Part shown: positions 8,977 through 18,521 of the stretch, piece after piece | How the letters are laid out: each line of letters opens with the position of its first letter | How positions within the stretch are numbered: position 1 is the stretch's first letter | Assembly (NCBI RefSeq): GCF_019285775.1 | Contig: NZ_CP079105.1 | Location: 2,976,001 to 3,040,000 of the forward strand | Direction of reading: 5' to 3' | DNA: 64,000 bases | Origin: Skermania piniformis | GTDB taxonomy: Bacteria; Actinomycetota; Actinomycetes; Mycobacteriales; Mycobacteriaceae | Program-made: the position numbers and the translations under genes | The notes under the pieces: model-generated | Seen by the model: the letters and a program-made list of their open reading frames with translations, nothing else | The model's database searches: none | Told to the model about the DNA's origin: nothing

Positions 8977-10098
8977 ATGGCCAAATCGGTTGCGATAATC
9001 GGAACCCGCGGCTATCCGAGCTACTACGGCGGATTCGAGACGCTCGTGCGGCACCTCGCGCCCTACCTTGCCGAACACGGCTGGGACGTCACCGTGTACG
9101 GCCGCGCGGGTGCCACCGATCCCGACGATCCCGAACGCGATACCCGCGTGCATACCGTCACGACGGCAGGCATCGAAAGCAAGTCGATCAGCACCCTGTC
9201 CTACGGCCTGACCGCGTCGGCGCACGCCGCGCGACACCGACCGGACGTCGCGCTGGTGCTGAACGTGGCCAACGGGTACTTCATGCCGCTGCTGCGAGCG
9301 CGGCGGATCCCGATCGTGTGCAACGTCGACGGGATCGAGTGGGATCGGGAGAAGTGGGGCGCCAAGGCCAAGGCGGTCTTCCGTGGTGGCGCCCGGATGA
9401 CCGCGCGGTACGCCGACGAGATCGTCTGTGATGCACAGCAGCTCGTGGATCGTTGGTCGGTCGAGTTCGGCCGCGACGGGCTCTTCATTCCCTACGGCGG
9501 CACCGACGGCGGCGATCTGCCCCCGGTTGCCCCACTCGCCGGCAAGCCGTACGTGCTGATGGTGGCCCGGCTGGTGCCGGAGAACACGCTCGCCGACTTC
9601 CTGACCGCCGTGGAGAAGCTCAGTACGTCGTGCGACGTCGCGATCGTCGGCTCGTCCGGCTACGGCGGCGAATGGGATGAGCGCGTGGCGTACCTGGCCA
9701 CACACCACGAGAACGTGCACTGGTTCGGACATCTGCACGACGACACCACGCTGCTCGCCCTGTGGCGTCACGCCGGTGTCTACTTCCACGGGCACAGCGT
9801 GGGCGGCACCAATCCGGCACTCGTCCAGGCGATGGCCTCGGGCGCGCCGGTCGTCGCGCGCGACACCGTCTACAACCGTGAGGTACTGGGCGAGAACGGC
9901 CTTTTCGTCGACGCCGAGCCCAGCGCGATCGCCGATGCGATCACCCGGCTGATGGCCGACGCGGAGCTCCGGGAAAAACTGCGCGCCGGCGCCAAAGCGC
10001 GGGCCGCCGAGCACTACACCTGGAGCGAGGTCTGTGCGTCCTACGACCGCGCCCTCACCGCGCAACTGACCACGCGAGCGAAGGTTCTCAGCTCGTAA
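8977..10098 (+). CDS. DUF1972/GT4 glycosyltransferase
   Basis: 373 residues from ATG 8977, with GAAGG about 11 bases upstream. The N-terminal half is a DUF1972 domain (IIGTRGYPSYYGGFETLV at 6-23), typical of rhamnosyl- or galactosyltransferases of capsule clusters. The C-terminal half is a GT-B Rossmann domain with MVARLVPENTLADFL and HSVGGTNPALVQAMASGAPV, the nucleotide-sugar binding region. It is predicted to be cytoplasmic and to add a sugar to a lipid-linked or polysaccharide acceptor. It is last in the rightward arm and is followed at once by a terminator-like hairpin, so the glycan cluster ends here. Confidence 0.9.
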   Translation: MAKSVAIIGTRGYPSYYGGFETLVRHLAPYLAEHGWDVTVYGRAGATDPDDPERDTRVHTVTTAGIESKSISTLSYGLTASAHAARHRPDVALVLNVANGYFMPLLRARRIPIVCNVDGIEWDREKWGAKAKAVFRGGARMTARYADEIVCDAQQLVDRWSVEFGRDGLFIPYGGTDGGDLPPVAPLAGKPYVLMVARLVPENTLADFLTAVEKLSTSCDVAIVGSSGYGGEWDERVAYLATHHENVHWFGHLHDDTTLLALWRHAGVYFHGHSVGGTNPALVQAMASGAPVVARDTVYNREVLGENGLFVDAEPSAIADAITRLMADAELREKLRAGAKARAAEHYTWSEVCASYDRALTAQLTTRAKVLSS

Positions 10099-10126
10099 CC
10101 GGGTCGCGGCGAGATCCCGACCCGGT
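10098..10126 (+). terminator. Hairpin terminator after the glycan cluster
   Basis: ACCGGGTCG and CGACCCGGT form a perfect 9-bp stem with an 11-nt loop. It begins on the last base of the TAA stop of the DUF1972 glycosyltransferase. No T-run follows, as is common for actinobacterial terminators. It marks the boundary between the glycan cluster and the helicase-methyltransferase island. Confidence 0.55.
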
Positions 10127-10163
10127 CCAGCACCGAATGCGGGTCCCGCTTTCGCACCGACGT

Positions 10164-10169
10164 TAGGAT
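10164..10169 (+). promoter_or_regulatory. Possible -10 box for the SNF2-methyltransferase operon
   Basis: TAGGAT lies 35 bases before the GTG start of the SNF2 gene, after the terminator hairpin. A convincing -35 is not visible, so this is a weak call resting mainly on position. Confidence 0.35.
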
Positions 10170-10204
10170 CGGCGGACGAACGCGACGGCCGACACCGCGG
10201 AGAT

Positions 10205-13012
10205 GTGTCGCAAGCAGGAGAGGGGACCGCAATCTCTGCCTGTACCGCCGCACCGGGCTCGGTCGTCGTGGTGCGCGACGAGGAATGGCTGGTCACGGCG
10301 GTCGAACCGGCGACCGACGGGTTCTTCGTCCGGGTCGTCGGGCTCTCCGAACTGGTCCGCGACACCGAGGCGGTGTTCGCCACCGCGATCGACACGGTCA
10401 TCGAATCCGACCCCACCGGAGTCCGGGTCGTCCCCGACACCTCCGCTGGTTTCCGCCGCTCCCGGCTCTGGCTGGAGGCGCTGCTGCGTAAGACCCCCGT
10501 CTCGATCGCCGAACCGGCCCTCGCCACGGCGCGCGGCGCCCTCGCCGACCCGCTGGACTATCAGCTCGCCGCGGTCCGCCAGGCGCTCGCCCCGGACAAG
10601 CTGCGGCCGCGGATCCTGCTCGCCGACGCCGTCGGGCTGGGCAAGACGCTGGAGATCGGAATGATCCTCGCCGAACTGGTCCGCCGTGGCCGGGGCGATC
10701 GGATCCTCGTCGTGACGCCGCGGCACGTGCTCGAGCAGATGCAGATGGAGCTGTGGACCCGGTTCGCGCTGCCCTTCGTCCGGCTGGATTCTGTTGGCAT
10801 TCAACGAATTCGGCAGATCCTGCCGGCCACGCACAACCCGTTCACCTACTACCGGCGGGTGATCATCTCGATCGACACGCTGAAAAGCGAGCGCTATCTC
10901 GCCCATCTACGCAAGCAGCGCTGGGACGCCGTGGTGATCGACGAGTCGCACAACGTGACCAATGTCGCGTCGCAGAACAACCGGCTGGCCCGGCTGCTCT
11001 CCGCCCGCACCGACGCGCTGATCCTCGCCTCGGCCACCCCACACAACGGGCGAGCGGAGTCGTTCGCCGAGCTGGTTCGGATGCTGGATCCGAGCGCGGT
11101 CCGCCCGGACGGCGAACTGGACCTGGATCAGGTGCGCCGACTGGTGATCCGCCGGCACCGGCACCACCCGGAAGTGGCCGGGGTGGTCGGCGCCGACTGG
11201 GCCGAGCGGTTGCCGCCGCACAACGTGCCGGTCCCGGCGTCGCCGGCCGAGGACGCGATCGCCGCCGAGCTGGAGCAGGTGTGGCTGTGGCCGGAATCGG
11301 GTCGCTCGCCGTACTCCGGCAAGAACGCACGGTCATCATCGGGCGGCTCGCCGCCGCTGTTCCCGTGGGTGCTGGCCAAGGCATTCCTGTCGTCGCCGGC
11401 CGCCCTGGCCGAATCGGTCCGCGCGCGGCGCAGCCGGCTGGCCGCCGACGACCCGGCGACCGCCCGGGAACGCGCGGCGCTCGATCGGCTGACCGAGCTG
11501 ATCGAACCGGCCCGCGACAGCTCGGCGAAGTACGACGCACTGCGATACCACCTGGCCGAGATCGGCGTCGCGCGGGGAAGCGAACGCCGGGTGGTGATCT
11601 TCGCCGAGCGGGTGGCGACGCTGACCTGGCTGGCCGAGGCACTGCGCCGGGATCTGCGGATGACCGACAAGCAGGTGGTCGTCCTGCACGGCGGACTCGC
11701 CGATACCGAGCAGCAGGACGTGGTCGAGTCGTTCAAGCTGGAGTCTTCCCCGATCCGGATCCTGGTCACCGGCGACGTCGCCTCCGAAGGGGTGAACCTG
11801 CACACGCAGTGTCATCACCTGGTGCATTACGACATTCCGTGGAGCCTGATCCGGATCGAGCAGCGCAACGGGCGGATCGACCGGTACGGCCAGCGCAACC
11901 GGCCGCAGATCGCCACGCTGCTGCTCACCCCGGCGACCGAACGGTTCGGCGGTGACGTGCGGGTGCTGACCAAGCTGGTCGAGCGGGAACACGAGGCGCA
12001 CACCGCACTCGGCGATTCGGCTTCGCTGATCGGCACCTACGACGTGAAGGCCGAGGAAGAGGCGATCCGGCGGGTGCTGGCCGGCGAACGAGAGCTCGAC
12101 GACGTCGTCCGCACGGTGGACGAAGTCGCCGAAGGCGGCGGGCTGGACGCGTTCTTCGCCCAGCTCGGTCTCGCCGCCGCCGACCAGCCCACCCCCACCT
12201 CGGACGAGCCCGACGCCGCCCCGAGCCGTACCACCGCGGTGTACGACGACGAGTTCGGCTTCCTCGCCGACGCGATCACCGAGTTCGAACCGACCCCGCA
12301 ACTGGCCGCACCGGACGGAATCGAGTGGCAGGTGCACCCCGGCAAGTCGATCGCCGCGCTGACGCCACGCACCGACCTGCAGCAGCGGCTGAAGCTGCTG
12401 CCGCAGTCCTACCTGCGGGAACGCCGGGTGACCGAACGCTACAAGCTGGCGCTCACCCCGGTGCGCGGGCGGGAGGAGCTGCGCCAGGCGCGCGAGGGCG
12501 ACTCCCGGTCGGTCTGGCCGGAGGCGCATTTCCTCGCGCCGCTGCACCCGGTGCTGGACTGGGCGGCCGACCGCGCGCTGGCCGAGCTGGGCCGCGACCA
12601 GATCTTCGCGGTGCGCGGCACCGTGGCGACGACAACGGTGCTGGTGCAGGTAACGCACACCAACACCGGCGGCCAGGTGCTCGCCGCGTCCTACTACTCG
12701 GTGTTGTTCCCGGACATCACCGAACCGGCGGTCGCGTTCGCCCAACCGCACACCGACGCGGCCGCTGCGGTCACTGCCCTGGGTCTGGCGGAGATCAACG
12801 CCGGTCCGCCGCTCCCGGTCGAGGATCTGCAGCCGTTGGTCGGCCCGGCAGTCCGGTCGGCGGATGCGGCGGCCGATCAGCACGATGCGGCGATCCGCGC
12901 GGAGACGACCCGCCGGATCGACCCGGACGACGACGTGGCCCGGGCGATGAACCCCGACCGGCGGCTGACCCGGCCGCTGCTGGTGGTTGTTCCCCGCGAG
13001 AGCGGGGAGTAG
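10205..13012 (+). CDS. SNF2-family helicase, DrmD-like
   Basis: 935 residues from GTG 10205 with CGGAG just upstream; a start a few codons later cannot be excluded. The N-terminus (PGSVVVVRDEEWLVTAVEP) resembles the small domain at the start of DISARM DrmD proteins. The SNF2 ATPase core has DAVGLGKTLEIG (141-152), DESHN (246-250) and SATPHNG (near 277). The helicase C-terminal lobe has GDVASEGVNLH and DIPWSLIRIEQRNGRIDR (about 520-560). These match the RapA/DrmD branch that moves on double-stranded DNA. The gene ends three bases before the adenine methyltransferase start, the same pairing as drmD-drmMI of class 1 DISARM. I infer an anti-phage role from this context. Confidence 0.85.
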   Translation: MSQAGEGTAISACTAAPGSVVVVRDEEWLVTAVEPATDGFFVRVVGLSELVRDTEAVFATAIDTVIESDPTGVRVVPDTSAGFRRSRLWLEALLRKTPVSIAEPALATARGALADPLDYQLAAVRQALAPDKLRPRILLADAVGLGKTLEIGMILAELVRRGRGDRILVVTPRHVLEQMQMELWTRFALPFVRLDSVGIQRIRQILPATHNPFTYYRRVIISIDTLKSERYLAHLRKQRWDAVVIDESHNVTNVASQNNRLARLLSARTDALILASATPHNGRAESFAELVRMLDPSAVRPDGELDLDQVRRLVIRRHRHHPEVAGVVGADWAERLPPHNVPVPASPAEDAIAAELEQVWLWPESGRSPYSGKNARSSSGGSPPLFPWVLAKAFLSSPAALAESVRARRSRLAADDPATARERAALDRLTELIEPARDSSAKYDALRYHLAEIGVARGSERRVVIFAERVATLTWLAEALRRDLRMTDKQVVVLHGGLADTEQQDVVESFKLESSPIRILVTGDVASEGVNLHTQCHHLVHYDIPWSLIRIEQRNGRIDRYGQRNRPQIATLLLTPATERFGGDVRVLTKLVEREHEAHTALGDSASLIGTYDVKAEEEAIRRVLAGERELDDVVRTVDEVAEGGGLDAFFAQLGLAAADQPTPTSDEPDAAPSRTTAVYDDEFGFLADAITEFEPTPQLAAPDGIEWQVHPGKSIAALTPRTDLQQRLKLLPQSYLRERRVTERYKLALTPVRGREELRQAREGDSRSVWPEAHFLAPLHPVLDWAADRALAELGRDQIFAVRGTVATTTVLVQVTHTNTGGQVLAASYYSVLFPDITEPAVAFAQPHTDAAAAVTALGLAEINAGPPLPVEDLQPLVGPAVRSADAAADQHDAAIRAETTRRIDPDDDVARAMNPDRRLTRPLLVVVPRESGE

Positions 13013-13015
13013 GCA

Positions 13016-16000
13016 GTGCCGGAACATATCTCGGACGCGCTGCAGGTCGGCGAGGACTTCGTCAGCGAGCACTACTTCTGCACCGACGCGACGTCGCAGT
13101 CGTTCCAGGCGAAGGTGATCGAGCGCCGCAAAGGCTGGGAGGCCGACCGCGCCGAAGGCCGGCCGACGCCGCGCACCCGGTTCACCGCGGCGCGGGGCGA
13201 GCTGACCCGGCGGTTCCTCGGGTTGGCCGAGCACGCCGACATCCACGTACTCGCGGCGCTGTACACCGATCTGCGCGCGGTACTCGGCTACGCCGACGCA
13301 ATCCGCTGGACGGCGCAGCGGCTCGGCGACGCCGACGAACCGGGACCGGCGCTCGCGTTCCGTACCCCGGGCCTCGCCGGTCCCGCGCCCCTGGTGATCA
13401 TCGAAGCGGCGGCGGGACTGACCGTGGAGCAGCTGATCGCCCGGGACGAGAAGACGCTGGCCCGGACGTTCCACTCGGGCGACGGCGAGCCGATCGAATC
13501 GGCCGCCGCACTGCTATCGCACCTGTTCGTCGCCGACGACGGGCCACGGTTCGCGCTGGTGCTGGCCGGCGGACTGGCGCTGCTCACCGAGCGGGAACGC
13601 TGGCCGGAGGGCCGCTACCTGCTGGTGGATCTGCAGCTGGTCGCCGACCGTAACGACGACCGGCGCGGCGGCGAGCTGGACCGGGCGCTGACCTGCCTGG
13701 CCGCCGATTCGCTGGCCCCGGACGCCGAAGGCGACATCTGGTGGGCCGGGGTGCTCGACGAATCGGTCCGGCACACCGTCGGGGTGTCGCAGGATCTGCG
13801 CGAGGGTGTGCGGCTGTCCATCGAGATCATCGCCAACGACGTGGTCTCCCGCCGCGCCGCGGGCGGACTGGCTCCGTTGCCGGCCGATCAGGCGCAGCCG
13901 TTGGCCCGCCAGTCGTTGCGGTTCCTGTACCGAATCCTGTTCCTGCTCTACGCCGAAGCGTCGCCGGAGCTGGCGGTGTTGCCGGTCGGCGATCCGAGCT
14001 ACGAGCAGGGCTACAGCCTGGACCGGCTGCGCGAGCTGACTCTGGTGGAGCTGGTGACGCCGCGGGCGCAGGCCGGAACCCACCTGTATCGGTCGCTGGC
14101 CGTGTTGTTCGGCCTGGTCGACCATGGCCACAACGGCAACCCCGACGAGGTCGAGTCCGCCGGGGCGGCGGGGTTGACCTTCCGGGCGCTGCGGGCGGAC
14201 CTGTTCCGGCCGGAAGCGATCGGGCTGATCGACGAGACCGGCCTGGGCAACGCGGCGGTGCAGCAGGTGTTGCGGCATCTGTTGCTGAGCAAGGAATCCC
14301 GCGGCCGGGACCGCGGCTTCATCTCCTACGCCCAGCTCGGGATCAATCAGCTCGGCGCGGTGTACGAGGGGCTGATGAGTTACACCGGGTTCTTCGCCGA
14401 GACCGACCTGTACGAGGTCGCGAAAGGCGGCGAGACGAGTAAGGGCTCCTGGGTGGTATCGCACGACCGGATCGACGGGATCGCCGCGGGCGACATCGTC
14501 CGGACGACCGACCCGACCACCGGTGAGCGGCGACCGGTACTGCACCGCGCCGGGACGTTCGTGTTCCGGCTGGCCGGGCGCGAACGCCAGCAGTCGGCGT
14601 CCTACTACTCCCCCGAGGTGCTGACCCGGTTCGTGGTGTCCCAGGCGCTGGCCGAACTGCTCGACCAGGACGGTGAAACCACATCGGCCACAGCAATTCT
14701 CGACCTCACCGTATGCGAGCCGGCGCTCGGGTCGGGCGCGTTCGCGGTCGAGGCGGTGCGCCAGCTCGCCGAGCAGTACCTGCACCGGCGGCAGGCCGAA
14801 CTCGGCGAACGGATCGCCCCGGACGCCTACCCGGCCGAATTGCAGCGGGTGAAGGCGTATCTCGCGCTGCACCAGGTGTACGGGGTGGACCTGAACGCGA
14901 CCGCGGTCGAGTTCGCCGAGATCTCGCTCTGGCTGGCCACGATGGGCGAGGGCTTGGCCGCGCCGTGGTTCGGCCTGCACCTGCGGCGCGGCAACTCGCT
15001 GGTCGGCGCCCGGCGCGCGGTGCTCCCGGCGGCGGCGCTGCGCGGCAAGGATGGGTTGGCGGCGACCCCGGTGGACAAGCCGCTGGGCGCGCCGGACGGC
15101 AGCGTGGGCCGGCTCGAGCTGGGCGGCGCGGTGCACCATTTCCTGCTGCCCACCGACGGCTGGGGCGCCGCGGTGGAGGCGAAGGAGGCGGCCGCGCTTG
15201 CCCCGGATGCCCGGGCCGCGCTGCGTAGCTGGCGAAACTCGTTGCGGCGCACACCGACCAAACAGCAGCTCGGCACCCTCGCGATCCTGGCCCGGCGCAC
15301 CGAGCGGCTGTGGGAGCTGGCGCTGCGCCGGTTGCAGATCGCCGAATCGGAGGTGCGTCGCGCCATCCCGGTCTGGGGCATCGACGGTCTGCCCGCGGGC
15401 GGCGCAGTGCCGCGGGAAGCGATCGAGGCGTCGCTGGCCGACCCGGCCGGGGCCTACCGCCGGCTACGCCGGGTGATGGACGCCTGGTGCGCCCTGTGGT
15501 TCTGGCCGCTCACCGAGACCGACATCGCCCCGCCCACCCTGGAACAGTGGCTCGACGCGGTGCAGAAACTGCTCGGCACCGAGGCCAAGGTCCCGCGCGG
15601 CCAGAAGGATCAGCTGAGCCTGGCCGAGATCGACAGCTGGGCCGAGCTGGGCGACGCCGAGCACAACGACCTGGTGTACGCCGGAGCGGTCGACCCGGCG
15701 AAGGTGGCGGCCGAGCACCCGTGGTTGGCGGTGTGCGAGCGAATCGCCCAGCAGCAGGGCTTCTTTCATTGGGAGCTAGACTTCGCGCCGGTGTTCGCCC
15801 GGGGCGGTTTCGACCTGCAGGTGGGGAATCCGCCGTGGGTGCGACCGCGCTCGGATGTGGATGCGCTGCTGGCCGAAGGTGATCCATGGTTTCAGCTCGC
15901 GGTGAAGCCGACCCAGGAGCAGGTGCGGGCGAAGCGCGATGCTGCACTGGAGCTGCCCGGCCTCCGAGACCTGGTCCTCGCCGGCACCGCCGAGGTAGCC

Positions 16001-17674
16001 GCACTGGCCGCCTTCGTCGGCGATGCCCGGCAGTATCCGCCGCTGGCCGGGCTGCAGCCAGATCTCTACCGCTGCTTCATGGCCCAGACCTGGCGCAACG
16101 CGCATCCGCATGGGATATCGGCGTTGATCCACCTGGAGTCGCACTTCACCGACGAGAAGGCTGGGTTGCTGCGCGCCGAAACCTACCGGCGGCTGCGGCG
16201 GCACTGGCAGTTCATCAATGAACTCAAGTTATTCGAGATCCAGAACCAGAAGCTGTACAGCGTGAATGTGTACGGTTCCGCGTGCGAGCCGTCCTTTCGG
16301 CACGCCGTGTCGCTCTACCACCCGGACACCGTGGAGCGCTCCCTCGCGCACGACGGCAGCGGCGCCGAGCCGGGCATCAAAGATCTCGAGGGCCATTGGG
16401 ACCTGCGGCCACACGCGAGCCGGATCATGACGGTGGATCGCGCGGCACTGGCCGTCTGGAAGGACGCGCTGGAAGCACCTGACGTACCGGTCGAACAAAC
16501 CCGGATGGTTTACTCGGTCAATCGCTCGGTCGCTGCGGTACAGGCCAAACTCGCCGCCGCGCCCCGAATCGGCAGTATCGACATGCACTTCTCGCCCGGC
16601 TGGCACGAGACTGCAGACCGGAAGAAGGGCTATTTCGAAACCGGCTGGGGCGTGCCCGATTCCTGGGACGAAGTGATCCTGCAAGGGCCGCATCTGTTCG
16701 TCGGGACGCCGTTGTACAAGTCACCAAACCCGACAATGCTGAATCATCTGGACTGGTCGGCAACCGATTTCGAGGCCCTCACCGACGACGCAATCCCGGC
16801 GACGTCGTACAAACCGGCCGGAGACCGGGCCCGCTACGATGCCGCCTACACCAGCTGGGAGGTCGACGGCGCCACCGTCCGCGCCCGCGACTGCTACCGG
16901 GTGGCCTGGCGCCGCATGGCTGCGAACACCGGTGAGCGCACCCTGGTCGCCGCGCTTATCCCTCGACGCGCGGCGCACGTACACCCCGTGACCTCGGCAG
17001 CGCTGCCGGCTTCGCCATGGGAACTCGTCCGCCTGGCCGCACATACATCGTCACTGATCGCCGACTTCGCTGTGCGGTCCGCGCCCAAGTCAGAGGTGCT
17101 GCCCAGCACAGTCAACCGCCTCCCCCTCGTCACCAACCCCCGCCTCACCCCGTTCCTCATTCTCCGCGCCCTCCGCCTGAACTGCGTGACCGCCGCCTAC
17201 GCCGACCTTTGGCGCGACTGCTGGTCGACCGATTTCCGGTCCGACTCGTGGACCGGCGGCCTGGCCCACACTCGCCGCCGCCCACTGGGCGAGGTCACCG
17301 AAAGCTGGTCGCACGACACCCCGCTCCGGATCGCGGCCGACCGCCGCCAGGCCCTGGTCGAGATCGACGCCCTGGTCGCGCTCGGCCTCGGCCTGACCGC
17401 GGACGAGTTGTGCACGGTCTACCGCACCCAGTTCCCCGTGCTCTACGGCTACGACCGCAAGACCTACCTCTACGACACCAACGGCCGGCTGGTGCCCAAC
17501 GAGGTGCTCAGCGTCTGGCGCAAGAAGGGCGACCGGCTCACCGCGGAGGAACGCACCGCCACCAACCAGGCGGGCAACACCTACACCTACGAGCTGCCGT
17601 TCGGCTTCCTCGACCGCGAGGCCGACATGCGCACGGCCTACGCCGAATTCGAGCGTCGCCTCGCCGAACAGTAG
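13016..17674 (+). CDS. Large N6-adenine DNA methyltransferase, DrmMI/Eco57I-like
   Basis: 1552 residues from GTG 13016, with GGGGAG upstream, three bases after the SNF2 stop. The first 480 residues resemble the N-terminal part of Eco57I-type methylases (LYRILFLLYAEASPEL). Motif I is EPALGSGAFAVEAV (568-581), the SAM-binding loop, followed by GVDLNATAVEFAEISLWL. Motif IV is NPPW at 938-941, the adenine-flipping catalytic tetrad of gamma-type enzymes. The roughly 360-residue gap between motifs I and IV and the 600 residues after NPPW probably carry target recognition. No restriction nuclease motif is evident. In class 1 DISARM and BREX such enzymes mark host DNA, and I infer the same here. Confidence 0.87.
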   Translation: MPEHISDALQVGEDFVSEHYFCTDATSQSFQAKVIERRKGWEADRAEGRPTPRTRFTAARGELTRRFLGLAEHADIHVLAALYTDLRAVLGYADAIRWTAQRLGDADEPGPALAFRTPGLAGPAPLVIIEAAAGLTVEQLIARDEKTLARTFHSGDGEPIESAAALLSHLFVADDGPRFALVLAGGLALLTERERWPEGRYLLVDLQLVADRNDDRRGGELDRALTCLAADSLAPDAEGDIWWAGVLDESVRHTVGVSQDLREGVRLSIEIIANDVVSRRAAGGLAPLPADQAQPLARQSLRFLYRILFLLYAEASPELAVLPVGDPSYEQGYSLDRLRELTLVELVTPRAQAGTHLYRSLAVLFGLVDHGHNGNPDEVESAGAAGLTFRALRADLFRPEAIGLIDETGLGNAAVQQVLRHLLLSKESRGRDRGFISYAQLGINQLGAVYEGLMSYTGFFAETDLYEVAKGGETSKGSWVVSHDRIDGIAAGDIVRTTDPTTGERRPVLHRAGTFVFRLAGRERQQSASYYSPEVLTRFVVSQALAELLDQDGETTSATAILDLTVCEPALGSGAFAVEAVRQLAEQYLHRRQAELGERIAPDAYPAELQRVKAYLALHQVYGVDLNATAVEFAEISLWLATMGEGLAAPWFGLHLRRGNSLVGARRAVLPAAALRGKDGLAATPVDKPLGAPDGSVGRLELGGAVHHFLLPTDGWGAAVEAKEAAALAPDARAALRSWRNSLRRTPTKQQLGTLAILARRTERLWELALRRLQIAESEVRRAIPVWGIDGLPAGGAVPREAIEASLADPAGAYRRLRRVMDAWCALWFWPLTETDIAPPTLEQWLDAVQKLLGTEAKVPRGQKDQLSLAEIDSWAELGDAEHNDLVYAGAVDPAKVAAEHPWLAVCERIAQQQGFFHWELDFAPVFARGGFDLQVGNPPWVRPRSDVDALLAEGDPWFQLAVKPTQEQVRAKRDAALELPGLRDLVLAGTAEVAALAAFVGDARQYPPLAGLQPDLYRCFMAQTWRNAHPHGISALIHLESHFTDEKAGLLRAETYRRLRRHWQFINELKLFEIQNQKLYSVNVYGSACEPSFRHAVSLYHPDTVERSLAHDGSGAEPGIKDLEGHWDLRPHASRIMTVDRAALAVWKDALEAPDVPVEQTRMVYSVNRSVAAVQAKLAAAPRIGSIDMHFSPGWHETADRKKGYFETGWGVPDSWDEVILQGPHLFVGTPLYKSPNPTMLNHLDWSATDFEALTDDAIPATSYKPAGDRARYDAAYTSWEVDGATVRARDCYRVAWRRMAANTGERTLVAALIPRRAAHVHPVTSAALPASPWELVRLAAHTSSLIADFAVRSAPKSEVLPSTVNRLPLVTNPRLTPFLILRALRLNCVTAAYADLWRDCWSTDFRSDSWTGGLAHTRRRPLGEVTESWSHDTPLRIAADRRQALVEIDALVALGLGLTADELCTVYRTQFPVLYGYDRKTYLYDTNGRLVPNEVLSVWRKKGDRLTAEERTATNQAGNTYTYELPFGFLDREADMRTAYAEFERRLAEQ

Positions 17675-17780
17675 CGCGAACCCCGCGCCGACACGCGGCA
17701 CGAGCTGCATCGATGACGTTCGGTGTCGGAGGTCGGTCATAGAGTGGCGGCGCACGACCGGAACAGCTGAGGAGGCCGCG

Positions 17781-18521
17781 ATGGGGGATCGATCGGCAAT
17801 CGAATGGACCGAGGCAACCTGGAATCCGGTAACCGGCTGCGACCGCGTCTCCACCGGCTGCGATCACTGCTACGCGGCGACGCTGGCCAAACGACTCAAA
17901 GCGATGGGCTCGGCCAAGTATCAGAACGACGGCGACGCTCGGACCTCCGGCCCTGGGTTCGGCGTGACCGTGCATCCACAAGCACTCGACGAACCACGAC
18001 GCTGGCGCAATCCGCGCATCGTCTTCGTGAACTCGATGAGCGACTTGTTCCACGCAAGGGTGCCGCTGGACTTCGTCCGCGACGTGTTCGACGTCTGCCG
18101 CGATACCCCGCACCACACATACCAAGTCCTGACCAAGCGGAGTGTGCGACTGCGTCGCGTCGCCGACACGTTGGACTGGCCGGACAACGTCTGGATGGGG
18201 GTATCGGTCGAGAACGCCGGTGTTCTCGACCGCGTCGATGATCTCCGCGAAGTGCCTGCCGCGGTGCGATTTCTGTCCTGCGAACCGCTGCTGGGCCCGC
18301 TCGACGGAATCGATCTCACGGATATCGACTGGGTGATCGCCGGCGGCGAGTCCGGACCGCGGTACCGGCCGGTCGAGCTGTCGTGGGCGCGTGGAATCCG
18401 CGACGCGTGCCGCGACAACGATGTGCCGTTCTTCTTCAAGCAATGGGGTGGTCGTACGCCGAAGGCCTCCGGTCGTGAACTCGACGGCCGACTGTGGGAC
18501 GAGATGCCGGCGACCGGCTAG
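17781..18521 (+). CDS. DUF5131 (phage Gp37/Gp68) three-Cys-motif protein
   Basis: 246 residues with GAGGAGG eight bases before the ATG. The protein opens with IEWTEATWNPVTGCDRVSTG, then CDHC. The cysteines form CX6CX2C, an iron-sulfur-like three-Cys motif related to radical SAM enzymes. Downstream blocks VFVNSMSDLFH, YQVLTKR, WMGVSVEN, FLSCEPLLGP, IAGGESG and FFFKQWGG are all family hallmarks, and the length is normal. The function is unknown, but these genes are regularly found beside a TcmP gene, as here. It faces TcmP tail to tail, and the two genes share the palindrome CTAG as stop codon on both strands. Confidence 0.9.
   Translation: MGDRSAIEWTEATWNPVTGCDRVSTGCDHCYAATLAKRLKAMGSAKYQNDGDARTSGPGFGVTVHPQALDEPRRWRNPRIVFVNSMSDLFHARVPLDFVRDVFDVCRDTPHHTYQVLTKRSVRLRRVADTLDWPDNVWMGVSVENAGVLDRVDDLREVPAAVRFLSCEPLLGPLDGIDLTDIDWVIAGGESGPRYRPVELSWARGIRDACRDNDVPFFFKQWGGRTPKASGRELDGRLWDEMPATG

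Noticed and set aside
7204-10527. A 1107-codon open frame opposite the acyltransferase and glycosyltransferase genes
   Set aside because: It crosses three clear plus-strand genes and a terminator and has no recognisable domain.
11336-15139. Long minus-strand frames opposite the SNF2 and methyltransferase genes
   Set aside because: They carry no motifs and mirror third-position GC bias of the real genes.
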